This document shows, in pieces, positions 56,332 through 64,000 of a DNA stretch of 64,000 nucleotides. The DNA is from a virus: IMG/VR virus record IMGVR_UViG_3300047666_001259, positions 1 through 64,000 of that record; one strand, written 5' to 3'. The notes under the pieces were generated by a model. It had not been told where the DNA came from. It ran no database searches and saw only the letters and a program-made list of their open reading frames with translations. A program made the position numbers and the translations under genes. The number at the start of each line of letters is the position of its first letter. Positions within the stretch are counted from its first letter, which is position 1.

Positions 56332-57511
56332 GTGTTCTTTCAGTTTTATATTCTTTAATAATTTCAAAAATTCTTTCCTTCTCACCACTTACGGTATAAT
56401 TCTTAAGAAGGTCTTCATAGTCAGATTGGATTTGTGGAACATCCATTTCTCCAGATAACCATTTTTCCAATGCTACACCTAAAAGTTCTACCATTTGGAA
56501 TATTTCTCCGTTGTGCGCCCAGAATCCATTATTATCCTTCACATACTCTTTTGAGCCGAATGGGAACCATCCAACTACGTGAGTACCAGAAGCCATTGAT
56601 TCTAGTGGTAATGTACCAAATCCAGCAATCTCATCTGTATACATACAGAAAGCGAATTCTGAAAGTCTTTCAGCAAACTCTTCACGCTTCAAACCTCCTA
56701 GCTCCACAAATCTCACCCATCTTAGGTGTGGGTTTACAGCACGGAACATTTTAATGATGTTCATTACTTTGAGATTAGTTTCTTGACCTCTTGGGGTCAT
56801 GAAAGCCACCATAGGCTTTTTCTTTGAGATTTCCTCTGGAAGTTGAAAGACTTCTCTATCGATCCCTTGACGAATCTTCTTGATGTTCATGCCCGGCATC
56901 GTGGTGTTGATAAACTCGGTAATAGCATCCGAAACAGAAACAACGTCTCTAATTCCGAAGTTTTGCCAGCTTTGACCATCCTGCATTCCAGTAAGGACAT
57001 ATGCCCAACTTTGCGCTAACACAATTCTCTTACAAGAAACTTGTGCTGTCATTTGCATAATATTAGGGAATCCCTCAGGGATAAACATAAAGTCTTCCGA
57101 CTGAACTTGAAGTGGCGTAGTTTCAAACGTAACTACCTTACCTTCCGAGTTGATCGTCTTTGCCTCTTTGTCTCCTAATGCTTTGAATTCTATTTTACTA
57201 ATATCAAAATCAACCCAATCAGCATTAAATGTATTAAAAATGTCTACTCTCTTTTTAGCTTTCACAGACTCTTGTTGTGATAAGTTAGGGTCGTGTTGTG
57301 GCTCATACCACACCTTGATATCATATCTCTCAGATAAGTGAGATGCCAACCTTAAGAGAACGCCAACGCCACCACTAGGGGTAGGCATTGCAGGACAATA
57401 AAAATGTACAGTGAATTTATCTCCTCTGATTCTTTCTACCACCTGATCGATTAGTTCGTTACGGCTAACCTCTTCTTTTTGGACTTCTTGCTCTTGAATT
57501 TCTTCTGCCAT
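56303..57511 (-). CDS. Glycosyltransferase, GT-B (family 1/4-like), 402 aa
   Basis: Starts MAEEIQEQEVQKEEVSRNEL. The N-terminal domain shows the glycine-rich loop PTPSGGVGVLLRLASHLSER. The C-terminal domain shows AGFGTLPLESMASGTHVVGW, the donor-binding signature of GT-B enzymes. It should transfer a sugar from a nucleotide sugar. In phages such enzymes glycosylate modified bases or virion proteins. It overlaps the second glycosyltransferase by 29 nt. Confidence 0.8.
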   Translation of the reverse strand: MAEEIQEQEVQKEEVSRNELIDQVVERIRGDKFTVHFYCPAMPTPSGGVGVLLRLASHLSERYDIKVWYEPQHDPNLSQQESVKAKKRVDIFNTFNADWVDFDISKIEFKALGDKEAKTINSEGKVVTFETTPLQVQSEDFMFIPEGFPNIMQMTAQVSCKRIVLAQSWAYVLTGMQDGQSWQNFGIRDVVSVSDAITEFINTTMPGMNIKKIRQGIDREVFQLPEEISKKKPMVAFMTPRGQETNLKVMNIIKMFRAVNPHLRWVRFVELGGLKREEFAERLSEFAFCMYTDEIAGFGTLPLESMASGTHVVGWFPFGSKEYVKDNNGFWAHNGEIFQMVELLGVALEKWLSGEMDVPQIQSDYEDLLKNYTVSGEKERIFEIIKEYKTERTHELEAAKTN

Positions 57512-57584
57512 AATTGTTTTATTTGGATTACTAAGTCAAACTTAGACAGCTAGGATTTAAAATTCAAGTTTTTTTTAAAAAAAC

Positions 57585-57590
57585 TATTTA
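57585..57590 (+). promoter_or_regulatory. TATTTA box upstream of the 57649 gene
   Basis: Plus strand reads AAACTATTTAACCATG, 58 nt before the ATG at 57649. The core matches the family but the leader would be long. Confidence 0.3.
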
Positions 57591-57648
57591 ACCATGTTTT
57601 TTTTGATTTTCACGATCAATCTTCTTATTTTAATTAAAATTATACACA

Positions 57649-57864
57649 ATGGATTTAAATTCAGCAATTAAAGTACTTATCGACAGCACTCTTAAAGCTC
57701 AAGAAAGTGGGCTTTACTCTTGGTATGAATCAAGAGATATAGCTAACGCAGTTGACGCTATAGAAGAAATTTCTAGACAACAACAAGAAATATTAGCAGC
57801 TCAACACGTTAAAAAAGAAAACGAGCAACCAGCTATCCCGCCTGTTGCTCGTCCTCAAGAGTAA
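57649..57864 (+). CDS. Hypothetical protein, 71 aa
   Basis: Starts MDLNSAIKVLIDSTLKAQES. Helical, with a Pro/Gln-rich end (NEQPAIPPVARPQE). The composition resembles small phage proteins that bind a partner by a short tail. No family recognised. A terminator lies just after the stop, inside the convergent gene. Confidence 0.6.
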   Translation: MDLNSAIKVLIDSTLKAQESGLYSWYESRDIANAVDAIEEISRQQQEILAAQHVKKENEQPAIPPVARPQE

Positions 57865-57872
57865 GTTTGATT

Positions 57873-58454
57873 TTAAAGGATTCTATACTGAGAATCCCTT
57901 TTTAGAATGAAGTCATTTTTCGTTTCAACGAAGAATGATTCTTTAATTGTGTCGTATATTACAGTTTCCTTGCTATCTTTACCTAGATCAATGTAAACTC
58001 CAACTACATTATCCCAATCTGCATTCCAGTGGTTTTTTCCGTAGATTTCTTTGTATCCATTACCTTCTAAGATAGAATTAATCTCATCGAGAGAATCTCT
58101 CACGTCACTCACCATCCCATTTCTAGCGGAAACCAGAATAGATTTCGTCTTGTTTGGGAATGACTCTAAAAGACCTTTTGAAAAGTCATCGTATTCAAAT
58201 GTGCTTTCATGCAATAACTTTTGTCTGTTGAATTCCATATCAACATGTTCAGTTAATGGCTTACCATTAACTGCTTTAACATTGTAAAGGATGCCATCAT
58301 ACTTTCCTTTCTCAAACGACCTTCTTTTAAACTTGATGGTTTTCTTAACTGTCTCGTCTTCTTTTCCTTCGTTAAGAATCTTAATTGTATTCAACGTCCT
58401 GCTTTCACGAATTCCGATTAACTCCAAATTCCTCTTTTTTCCTGTTTGTTCCAT
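57873..58454 (-). CDS. Hypothetical protein, 193 aa
   Basis: Starts MEQTGKKRNLELIGIRESRT. Alpha/beta composition with a C-terminal strand-rich part (WDNVVGVYIDLGKDSKET). A TATTTA box lies 17 nt upstream. Its last codons form a terminator hairpin for the opposite strand. No family recognised. Confidence 0.6.
   Translation of the reverse strand: MEQTGKKRNLELIGIRESRTLNTIKILNEGKEDETVKKTIKFKRRSFEKGKYDGILYNVKAVNGKPLTEHVDMEFNRQKLLHESTFEYDDFSKGLLESFPNKTKSILVSARNGMVSDVRDSLDEINSILEGNGYKEIYGKNHWNADWDNVVGVYIDLGKDSKETVIYDTIKESFFVETKNDFILKRDSQYRIL
57878..57903 (+). terminator. Terminator for the 57649 gene, embedded in the convergent gene
   Basis: Stem GGATTCT/AGAATCC (57878-57884 and 57891-57897) is followed by CTTTTT on the plus strand. 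It lies within the last codons of the minus-strand gene ending at 57873, so one sequence serves as terminator and coding sequence. Confidence 0.65.
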
Positions 58455-58471
58455 AACTTTTTCATTTCTAA

Positions 58472-58477
58472 TAAATA
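58472..58477 (-). promoter_or_regulatory. TATTTA box upstream of the 58454 gene
   Basis: Minus strand reads TTAACTATTTATTAGAAATG, 17 nt before the ATG at 58454. Confidence 0.5.
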
Positions 58478-58488
58478 GTTAAGGAAAT

Positions 58489-58761
58489 TTATTTTTTGCC
58501 ACTTTTAATGTTATCGAGATTGATATTCAACCCACTTAACATGCCGTTATCTTGCACTTTATCATTCTGGCTTCTAATCCCTTTCTTTTGATCAGTAAAG
58601 GCTGTTTCTAGTATTGTTTCTATGATCTCGGAAGAAACCCCTATTAATCTATTTTTCATTTGGTCTGCATCTAAACCCTCTTCGTTATTATGCCAGCTTG
58701 CTATCTTAAAATAAGTTAGCTTAACAAGCTCGTCCATGTCAATCTGTATTTCTTTCATCAT
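58489..58761 (-). CDS. Hypothetical protein, 90 aa
   Basis: Starts MMKEIQIDMDELVKLTYFKI. Helical N-terminal domain with IASWHNNEEGLDADQMKNRL, then a Lys/Asn/Gly-rich tail (LNINLDNIKSGKK). No family recognised. Overlaps the upstream gene end by 23 nt. Confidence 0.6.
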   Translation of the reverse strand: MMKEIQIDMDELVKLTYFKIASWHNNEEGLDADQMKNRLIGVSSEIIETILETAFTDQKKGIRSQNDKVQDNGMLSGLNINLDNIKSGKK

Positions 58762-59158
58762 CTATCATTTTTAAACATTTATCTATTATACTACTTTTTA
58801 TGTCATACTCCAAATTAACAACACCACCCTCTCCTTCAATTTTCTTCTCAATTCTCCATTCAGCACCCTCTTTCTTAGTGTAGTGCTTCATGGTGGAATA
58901 TTCGTTTCCTGATTCAATGATTTTCATCCAAGTATAATCTTTCGGAAGAAGTTGATATACAATCTGTTTTTTAGAAACCATAATACTTTCATACAGCTTC
59001 CCGTCTTTATGCTTTTCTATTTCTAGGTAGTTTGCAAAGTTCACTCCCGTCATTTTGGGATTAAATACATATTTATAGGAGACACCATCTTCTGCCTCAG
59101 TCGTGAAGTTGTGAGTGGTTCCCATAAAATGAGAAGAGTGATAATTAGAAGTCTTCAT
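58739..59158 (-). CDS. Hypothetical protein, 139 aa
   Basis: The ATG at 59158 (MKTSNYHSSHFMGTTH) is preferred over an upstream TTG. Beta-rich composition (YKYVFNPKMTGVNFANYLEI, KIEGEGGVVNLEYDI). No family recognised. Only 16 nt separate it from the divergent GTG-started gene at 59175, so the two regulatory regions must overlap coding sequence or lie elsewhere. Confidence 0.6.
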   Translation of the reverse strand: MKTSNYHSSHFMGTTHNFTTEAEDGVSYKYVFNPKMTGVNFANYLEIEKHKDGKLYESIMVSKKQIVYQLLPKDYTWMKIIESGNEYSTMKHYTKKEGAEWRIEKKIEGEGGVVNLEYDIKSSIIDKCLKMIDDERNTD

Positions 59159-59174
59159 ACTAAAAGATAACAAC

Positions 59175-60131
59175 GTGGCTAAGAAAAATCAAATAGAAGA
59201 CCGAAAACCTGTTTTAAGAGATGCCATGCTCTACTATTATTTAGAGTTTGAATCTGAAGTTTTAACTGGAGAAGATATCAAAAAACTTTTAAGTTATGCC
59301 GATTTAGATAAGGTTCCAGATAGGGTCATCCTTCTAAATGATATCTACTCAGAAAACCTTGACTGGAACCAACTATCCAACGCAAAAATAGCTAGACTAA
59401 TTTCTATGTTCATTGACCGTAAGGATGTCCAATTCATTCTGGATAAAGTCAATTTGAAAGAAAAAAAATTTAAGATCAGGGAAATCATTTGGTGTATAGC
59501 TAGAATGCCTGAACTTACAGAAAATACTTTTGGAATAGATTTAAAAAAACTCACAAAAAAAGATGCCTACACTCTATTGAGTCTTGGGCATGATTATTTT
59601 ATTGACAGGATCGATATATCTCGATACAGGTTCAATCCAACAGAGATATATAAAATTGTCAGATCATATCTGTTCGACAGACCAATTATGGAAAAAGTTA
59701 AATCTAATACATTAGAAGGGTTTCACGTATCTCAAGTATTAATCAATACTGGGAGAGATAATCTTGATCTTATAAAATTAGAGAAACTCACCCCAAGTCA
59801 TTGGGTAGAAGTTTTAGGGAAAAGGAAATTTTTATTTGATCTTTGTGATTTCAGTAAGTTTCTCGAAGAGGATGTAATCTTTGCTATTAAACTAGTATCA
59901 ATATTTCCCGATTATCAACCTGCTCATAATTTCATTCTAAAAAAGAAAGACACTATTGGGGATAAAGGGTGGGGTATGTTGTTAGAGTTGTTTCCAACTA
60001 AATACATAGATCACTGCGATTACGGTAGCTTGTATGAAGGTACGTGGGTTAAAGTTGTAGACAAACATCCAGAGCTTCTATCTTATAGAGCTAAAGTGGT
60101 TAAGAAGGCTCCAGAACTTCCGATAATATAA
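59175..60131 (+). CDS. Hypothetical protein, 318 aa (GTG start)
   Basis: The frame starts at a GTG (59175; MAKKNQIEDRKPV). The next in-frame ATG is 17 codons later, so the GTG is plausible but unproven. Leu/Lys/Asp-rich, mostly helical, possibly an alpha-helical repeat (KVPDRVILLNDIYSENLD, FKIREIIWCIARMPELTE, HWVEVLGKRKFLFDLCDF). No family recognised. It abuts the convergent 60132 gene with no gap. Confidence 0.6.
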   Translation: MAKKNQIEDRKPVLRDAMLYYYLEFESEVLTGEDIKKLLSYADLDKVPDRVILLNDIYSENLDWNQLSNAKIARLISMFIDRKDVQFILDKVNLKEKKFKIREIIWCIARMPELTENTFGIDLKKLTKKDAYTLLSLGHDYFIDRIDISRYRFNPTEIYKIVRSYLFDRPIMEKVKSNTLEGFHVSQVLINTGRDNLDLIKLEKLTPSHWVEVLGKRKFLFDLCDFSKFLEEDVIFAIKLVSIFPDYQPAHNFILKKKDTIGDKGWGMLLELFPTKYIDHCDYGSLYEGTWVKVVDKHPELLSYRAKVVKKAPELPII

Positions 60132-60752
60132 TTACTTCTCAGTTTCAATTATAGTAATCCCCATACTGTGAGGTGCTGGGTATTTTCCACCAAAATACGG
60201 AAACAATTTATATGTGAACCACTGGAGTAAACCAGTTGGGTTTTTATCAACTCTTTTTAACGCTCTTTCTCCATCAATATTTTTAGCTTTGAATTCATAA
60301 TAGGTTTTGAAAGCATCTAAATCCAACTCCACCCACTCTTCAGGTAAACAATCGATTAATTTTTCGTACTTTCGCTCCCCGTTAACATAGCAGTAAGTGT
60401 GAATTTCTATTTTTTGACCCATAGCTCTCCATCCAAATCTTGCGGAATTTTTATGGTGGTGACCAAAAGAGAATCCAAAAAGTTTATTGATTTGATCGTA
60501 TTGATCAGGTAGAGTATAAAGGCATTCTTTATCAAATTTCACTTTGATATTTAAGTCTTTCATTTTAAAATAAAAGAAAACCCAAACCAACGCAGTCATA
60601 ACTATAGATGCCCAGCCGTAAATATTTTCAATGTTACTATTCAAGAATATTCCTGCGGTCAAAAAAATCATTCCAAGCGGATAAAGTAATTCCTGAAACT
60701 TCAGCCCTTTAAAAAAATGTTTACCTTGCTTAATATTGAATCTCTTTTCCAT
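60132..60752 (-). CDS. Membrane protein with two N-terminal helices, 206 aa
   Basis: Hydrophobic segments LLYPLGMIFLTAGIFL and WASIVMTALVWVFFYF lie near residues 23-65. A soluble domain of about 130 residues follows (WRAMGQKIEIHTYCYVNGER). Probably inner-membrane with a cytoplasmic tail. A TATTTA box lies 19 nt upstream. No family recognised. Could be a host-takeover or exclusion protein. Confidence 0.6.
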   Translation of the reverse strand: MEKRFNIKQGKHFFKGLKFQELLYPLGMIFLTAGIFLNSNIENIYGWASIVMTALVWVFFYFKMKDLNIKVKFDKECLYTLPDQYDQINKLFGFSFGHHHKNSARFGWRAMGQKIEIHTYCYVNGERKYEKLIDCLPEEWVELDLDAFKTYYEFKAKNIDGERALKRVDKNPTGLLQWFTYKLFPYFGGKYPAPHSMGITIIETEK

Positions 60753-60771
60753 CGTTCTTTGAATTTGCTAA

Positions 60772-60777
60772 TAAATA
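60772..60777 (-). promoter_or_regulatory. TATTTA box upstream of the 60752 gene
   Basis: Minus strand reads ACATATTTATTAGCAAATTC, 19 nt before the ATG at 60752. Confidence 0.5.
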
Positions 60778-60813
60778 TGTATATATTATCTTAACTTTTA
60801 TTGAAAAAACAAA

Positions 60814-62019
60814 ATGATAAATTTAGAATACTGTTTAATTGAAAATCAATACAGCAAAGACAAAGAAACTATTGTCTGCATTACACGTAAGGGGGAAATA
60901 GAACTAGATAGGTCAATCACAGAAGATTTGAACTACAAGAGAGCGGTCTTGATTCTACAGAAATATGAATTCCTCGCATTAGAGAAATTATGGTTTGAAT
61001 GTTACAAGAGTGATGGTTTAGATAAAGAGCAGCTTGCGAAAGACTTTTATGATATTGGGATTGATCAATCTGAAGATTTAAAAAACCACTTAAAGGATAT
61101 GATTGAACTTACTTTTGAACTAGAAAGCGACTCTCCTGTTAAAGATAATGGTGATCCTGAGTTTTTTGTACCAGACCAAAATAGTTACACAATTAATATT
61201 GACGATAAGTCAGTAGACACTACTGACTCAAATACGTTTAATTTCACAGATATTAACTTTACCGCTAACAATACAGAAAAAGCTAAGCCAACTTACCAAG
61301 CAAGCAGAAACAGTTTGATATCCTACAAAACTCCAGAGAACAAAGAAGTTGTCTCATTCTGTTTTTATCTTTTCTTAGATGCAAAGCTTTCTGTTAACGG
61401 AGAATACTATTTCCTTTTTAGAGGAGATTTCTTTAATGAGATAGGAAGTGAATCATCCAACTTCATTAAGCCAATAAAATTAGACTTTAAAAGAATTGTG
61501 TATGACGTTAACGCTGTACAAAATAAAATTGTCTTTGAAAGCATAAAAACTTCACAAGAAATTATGGAAGACATTGATTGCCTGTTCTCCACTAAATACA
61601 AATTCTTTAAAGAGTTAAAAAATTCCAAAGGAAAAACTACAAAAGGAACGATGGATTTAGATTTCAACATTCTTGAGATCAAAGACTGTATTGATAAGGG
61701 TGCTAAAATCGTTTTTGAGACATCAATGATGGACTTTCAGACACTTTGTGTGATAAGTGACCGAGTAGAAAAAGAAATCGAAGCAGAGTTATCTGATATG
61801 ATGCCAGTAGTATTTTTACAAAAAGCTGTTGACGAACTACATGAGAAAATAAACACAAAAAGAGTAGAGGCAGCTACGGCAGAGGATTATGAAGACGCTT
61901 CCAAATACAAAGAGCTTCTTGAAGCTGTAGAGGGAAAAAGAAATATGATTTACTCTTACCCTAGTAAAGACATGCCGATGGAAGATTACTTTGAGAAATT
62001 CAAGATAGGAAAATTCTAA
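60814..62019 (+). CDS. Hypothetical protein with UVR-like motif, 401 aa
   Basis: Starts MINLEYCLIENQYSKDKETI. The C-terminal 60 residues contain an UvrB/UvrC-type helical motif (VEAATAEDYEDASKYKELLE), which in other proteins mediates protein-protein contacts. The rest has no recognised domain. It has an Asn/Thr-rich linker at about residues 110-150 and a beta-rich segment (SFCFYLFLDAKLSVNGEYYF). Function unknown. Confidence 0.6.
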   Translation: MINLEYCLIENQYSKDKETIVCITRKGEIELDRSITEDLNYKRAVLILQKYEFLALEKLWFECYKSDGLDKEQLAKDFYDIGIDQSEDLKNHLKDMIELTFELESDSPVKDNGDPEFFVPDQNSYTINIDDKSVDTTDSNTFNFTDINFTANNTEKAKPTYQASRNSLISYKTPENKEVVSFCFYLFLDAKLSVNGEYYFLFRGDFFNEIGSESSNFIKPIKLDFKRIVYDVNAVQNKIVFESIKTSQEIMEDIDCLFSTKYKFFKELKNSKGKTTKGTMDLDFNILEIKDCIDKGAKIVFETSMMDFQTLCVISDRVEKEIEAELSDMMPVVFLQKAVDELHEKINTKRVEAATAEDYEDASKYKELLEAVEGKRNMIYSYPSKDMPMEDYFEKFKIGKF

Positions 62020-62027
62020 AATATGGC

Positions 62028-62056
62028 TTGTTATTAGAATATTTTTTCTATATTTG
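62028..62056 (+). promoter_or_regulatory. Bacteroidota-type promoter for the MazG-like gene
   Basis: TTG at 62028-62030 and TATATTTG at 62049-62056 are separated by 18 nt, matching the Bacteroidota consensus TTG-N(17-23)-TAnnTTTG. The ATG follows at 62078. This is the best host-type promoter seen in the window and predicts early expression of the nucleotide-metabolism genes. Confidence 0.65.
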
Positions 62057-62077
62057 CTGTGACAAAAAAGCACAAGT

Positions 62078-63202
62078 ATGGATTACAAAGACTACAAGCC
62101 TTGGGTGCAAACCAAACTATCGCCCAAATTCCACTCAGACCCTGAAGATGATCGGGAGAGTGAATTGAGAACAGTTATTGAAGACTTCATTAAAGTCGGA
62201 AATCAACTAGATGTTCTTAAAAAGAACAAATTTTACGGAAGAGTTAAAGGTCATCCCAATCACGTAGAGTCAGGGGTTGAGGTTCGTCCCTCAGATTCTA
62301 ATTTTATAAAAGAATCTGAAGATGAACAGCTTCTTCATGCTATTATCGGAATGGCAACTGAAACAGTAGAAATGCTGGAGGCGATCTATGCCTCAAAATG
62401 GAAAGGAGAAGAATTCGATACAGTGAATTTCTTTGAAGAAATGGGAGACCTTGAGTTTTACCGTAGCATTCCATTTAATAACCTCGATTGGACTGAGAAA
62501 CAAGTCCGTGATACCAATTATTTCAAGTTAGAGAAAAGATATCCAGAGGGTTACACTGATAACAGTGCGAATAACCGTGATCTGGAATCAGAAAGAGAAA
62601 TTCTCGAAAAAGGTTTGTCAGAAAAAGTCACCACAATTATCGATGAACCAGTAATTCTGGTTTTCTATCTCAATGTTGGTAATTTAGAAGAATGTGATGT
62701 GCAGGAATCCATTGAAAAGATCAAGCATCAATTCCGTTTTAAAGATGAAAAATTTTTAAGTTTTTTTATTCCTGTGCGTAACCAAGATTCTAAGGTCGAA
62801 TGTATCTATCCTGTTCTCCTTGATGATACACAAAAATCAAAAGTCAAAAAAGCAATTCAGCGACTCGAAAAAGAAATACCTGAAATAAGCTATAAATTTA
62901 TTTATGTTGCCTTAACAAGTTTTGATGCATTTCATGGAATAAAAGTTCCAGCAAGATTTGAAAATTTGATGAGGGAAATTGAATCCACTTATGACGAGAT
63001 GATTGAAGGTGTGTTTACTGATTATGACGAGTACAGAAGTTTTGAAGTTGAATGCGCTTCGCAAGCAAGGCATGGTTCAAACGGAACAACTGAGTATGAA
63101 TCTCTTAAAACAGATGATTTAACTGACCTTTTTGATGTAGAAAAAGAACAGATAATAAAACTTGAAAGTTATAAATTTCTAACCTTCAGTTATGATGTCT
63201 GA
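62078..63202 (+). CDS. MazG-like nucleotide pyrophosphohydrolase with extra C-terminal domain, 374 aa
   Basis: Residues 85-175 follow phage MazG-like proteins: LLHAIIGMATETVEMLEAIY, FFEEMGDLEFYRSIPF, and the typical end FKLEKRYPEGY with NRDLESEREILEKG. The acidic ExxE and EExxD residues bind Mg and hydrolyse NTPs or dNTPs (or ppGpp). The C-terminal 190 residues form a separate domain, and its last part is duplicated in the next gene. Expressed from a host-type promoter and followed by thymidylate synthase. It probably tunes nucleotide pools or alarmone levels. Confidence 0.8.
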   Translation: MDYKDYKPWVQTKLSPKFHSDPEDDRESELRTVIEDFIKVGNQLDVLKKNKFYGRVKGHPNHVESGVEVRPSDSNFIKESEDEQLLHAIIGMATETVEMLEAIYASKWKGEEFDTVNFFEEMGDLEFYRSIPFNNLDWTEKQVRDTNYFKLEKRYPEGYTDNSANNRDLESEREILEKGLSEKVTTIIDEPVILVFYLNVGNLEECDVQESIEKIKHQFRFKDEKFLSFFIPVRNQDSKVECIYPVLLDDTQKSKVKKAIQRLEKEIPEISYKFIYVALTSFDAFHGIKVPARFENLMREIESTYDEMIEGVFTDYDEYRSFEVECASQARHGSNGTTEYESLKTDDLTDLFDVEKEQIIKLESYKFLTFSYDV

Positions 63203-63599
63203 AAGAAAAATTATCGAAAAAGGTCTTATAAATGACGAGTATTTTTATCTATCTTTAATAGAGGTGGGGGCTAAAATTCCATTAAAATTTAAACCTTTAA
63301 TGGAGGAAATAAAAACTAACTTTAATGGAAGTTTTGAATATATATTTGATAATTATGAAGATTATCAAATACAAGTAGAAGTTTTCAAATCTAACAATGA
63401 TATTGAGTCATACGAGACAATAGAATATGAAGATGATTATAATGCAATACTTTCTGATTTATGGAATATTTCAGAAAATAAATTATTAAAGCTCAAAAGT
63501 TATAAAGAACTTAAAAAGAAAGATATTATTGAAAAGCTGAATGCAGCCAATGAAAGTAAAGATTTGCTTTCAACAATAAAACATCAAAAATTAAAGTAA
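63192..63599 (+). CDS. Duplicate of the MazG-like protein's C-terminal domain, 135 aa
   Basis: Begins [13 protein letters not shown], matching SEREILEKGLS in the middle of the upstream protein. It then parallels that protein's end ([17 protein letters not shown] versus VPARFENLMREIESTYD, and [11 protein letters not shown] versus QIIKLESYKFL). The start overlaps the upstream stop by 11 nt. So it arose by tandem duplication of the C-terminal part, with an internal deletion. It is more AT-rich than the parent. It may modulate the parent through complex formation. Confidence 0.75.
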   Translation: MMSERKIIEKGLINDEYFYLSLIEVGAKIPLKFKPLMEEIKTNFNGSFEYIFDNYEDYQIQVEVFKSNNDIESYETIEYEDDYNAILSDLWNISENKLLKLKSYKELKKKDIIEKLNAANESKDLLSTIKHQKLK

Positions 63600-63603
63600 C
63601 AAC

Positions 63604-64000
63604 ATGAACAATCTAGATAAACAATACCAAGACTTACTTCAAGATATTCTTGAAAACGGCACAAAAAAAGGAGATAGAACAGGAACAGGAACTATCTCAG
63701 TGTTCGGAAGACAAATTCGACACAACATGAAAGATGGGTTCCCTCTTTTGACTTCCAAGAAAATGGCAACCAAACAAATTATCACTGAACTTCTTTGGTT
63801 CTTACGTGGTGAGACAAATATTCAATCTCTAGTTCAAGATGGAAACTATATTTGGGTTGGTGATGCTTATAAGAAATACACCACGTACCACAATAACCAT
63901 CCAACTATCCACTCCAATAGATTTGAGATTCTTTCTAGAAAAGATTTCATCGAAAAAATCAAAACTGATAACGATTTTGCTAAACAATGGGGCGATTTAG
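63604..64000 (+). CDS. thyA: Thymidylate synthase (ThyA), partial at window end
   Basis: The ATG at 63604 starts [16 protein letters not shown]. 132 codons lie in the window and the C terminus with the catalytic cysteine lies beyond it. Diagnostic ThyA elements are present: [27 protein letters not shown] and [14 protein letters not shown]. The enzyme makes dTMP from dUMP with methylenetetrahydrofolate, supplying an AT-rich phage genome. It lies 4 nt after the MazG-domain duplicate and is probably cotranscribed from the promoter at 62028-62056. Confidence 0.95.
   Translation, partial: MNNLDKQYQDLLQDILENGTKKGDRTGTGTISVFGRQIRHNMKDGFPLLTSKKMATKQIITELLWFLRGETNIQSLVQDGNYIWVGDAYKKYTTYHNNHPTIHSNRFEILSRKDFIEKIKTDNDFAKQWGDL

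Noticed and set aside
1-64000. CRISPR array, tRNA genes or insertion sequences
   Set aside because: No regularly spaced direct repeats, no cloverleaf T-loop/anticodon pattern and no transposase or terminal inverted repeats were found on either strand by eye.

Overview
This window looks like part of the genome of a large virulent tailed phage with a contractile (T4-like, myovirus) tail that infects a member of the Bacteroidota, probably a flavobacterium. The phage assignment rests on a gp6/baseplate-J-like wedge protein, a gp25-like wedge protein, a gp5-like OB-fold hub/spike protein, a gp55-like late sigma factor, a gp47/gp46-like (SbcD-SbcC) recombination nuclease, a UvsW-like helicase, a RuvC-type resolvase and an amidase endolysin. 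The host assignment rests on the AT-rich sequence, A-rich leaders without recognisable Shine-Dalgarno sites, a good Bacteroidota-type promoter (TTG-N18-TATATTTG at 62028-62056), and a phage-borne translation initiation factor IF-3 that resembles Bacteroidota IF-3 by eye. No tRNA, CRISPR array, integrase or insertion sequence was found.

Layout. 1-7411 (mostly minus): small proteins of unknown role, a catalytically degenerate phage metallopeptidase homologue, and a 789-residue PcfJ-like protein. 7511-13680: an alanine/serine-rich protein with candidate head-targeting N terminus, the plus-strand IF-3 gene coupled to a 52-residue membrane protein, a Gln/Asn-rich protein, unknown proteins, the endolysin and a divergent two-helix membrane protein (candidate holin). 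13734-24627 (mostly minus): DNA metabolism, with an SNF2-type helicase, a Cas4/AddB-like PD-(D/E)XK nuclease, the fused SbcD-SbcC nuclease and a RuvC-like resolvase. 24724-29038 (minus): virion adhesin/tail proteins with shared modules. 29155-34584 (plus): a baseplate/tail protein, an ADP-ribosyltransferase-like protein, then eight or nine tiny genes separated by related repeat and hairpin spacers. 34686-44689 (minus): very large tail-fibre-like proteins with Calx-beta-like segments. 44815-45617 (plus): a three-gene islet with a DUF1653 protein. 45592-57511 (mostly minus): baseplate genes, a late sigma factor with a truncated tandem paralogue, and two glycosyltransferases. 57649-64000: unknown genes, then a nucleotide-metabolism end with a MazG-like protein, a duplicate of its C-terminal domain, and thymidylate synthase running off the window.

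Regulation. In the direction of transcription, a TATTTA hexamer, usually preceded by A, C or T, lies 15-23 nt before about a dozen start codons on both strands, and further away in front of a few more. It is a good candidate for the phage's own late-promoter box, read by the gp55-like sigma factor at 54043-54918. Intrinsic terminators with clear T tracts separate several units.

The most unusual content is the IF-3 gene, the truncated late-sigma paralogue, the ADP-ribosyltransferase with a possible capsid-targeting peptide, the cassette-like small-gene block at about 32.2-34.7 kb, and the TATTTA box family.
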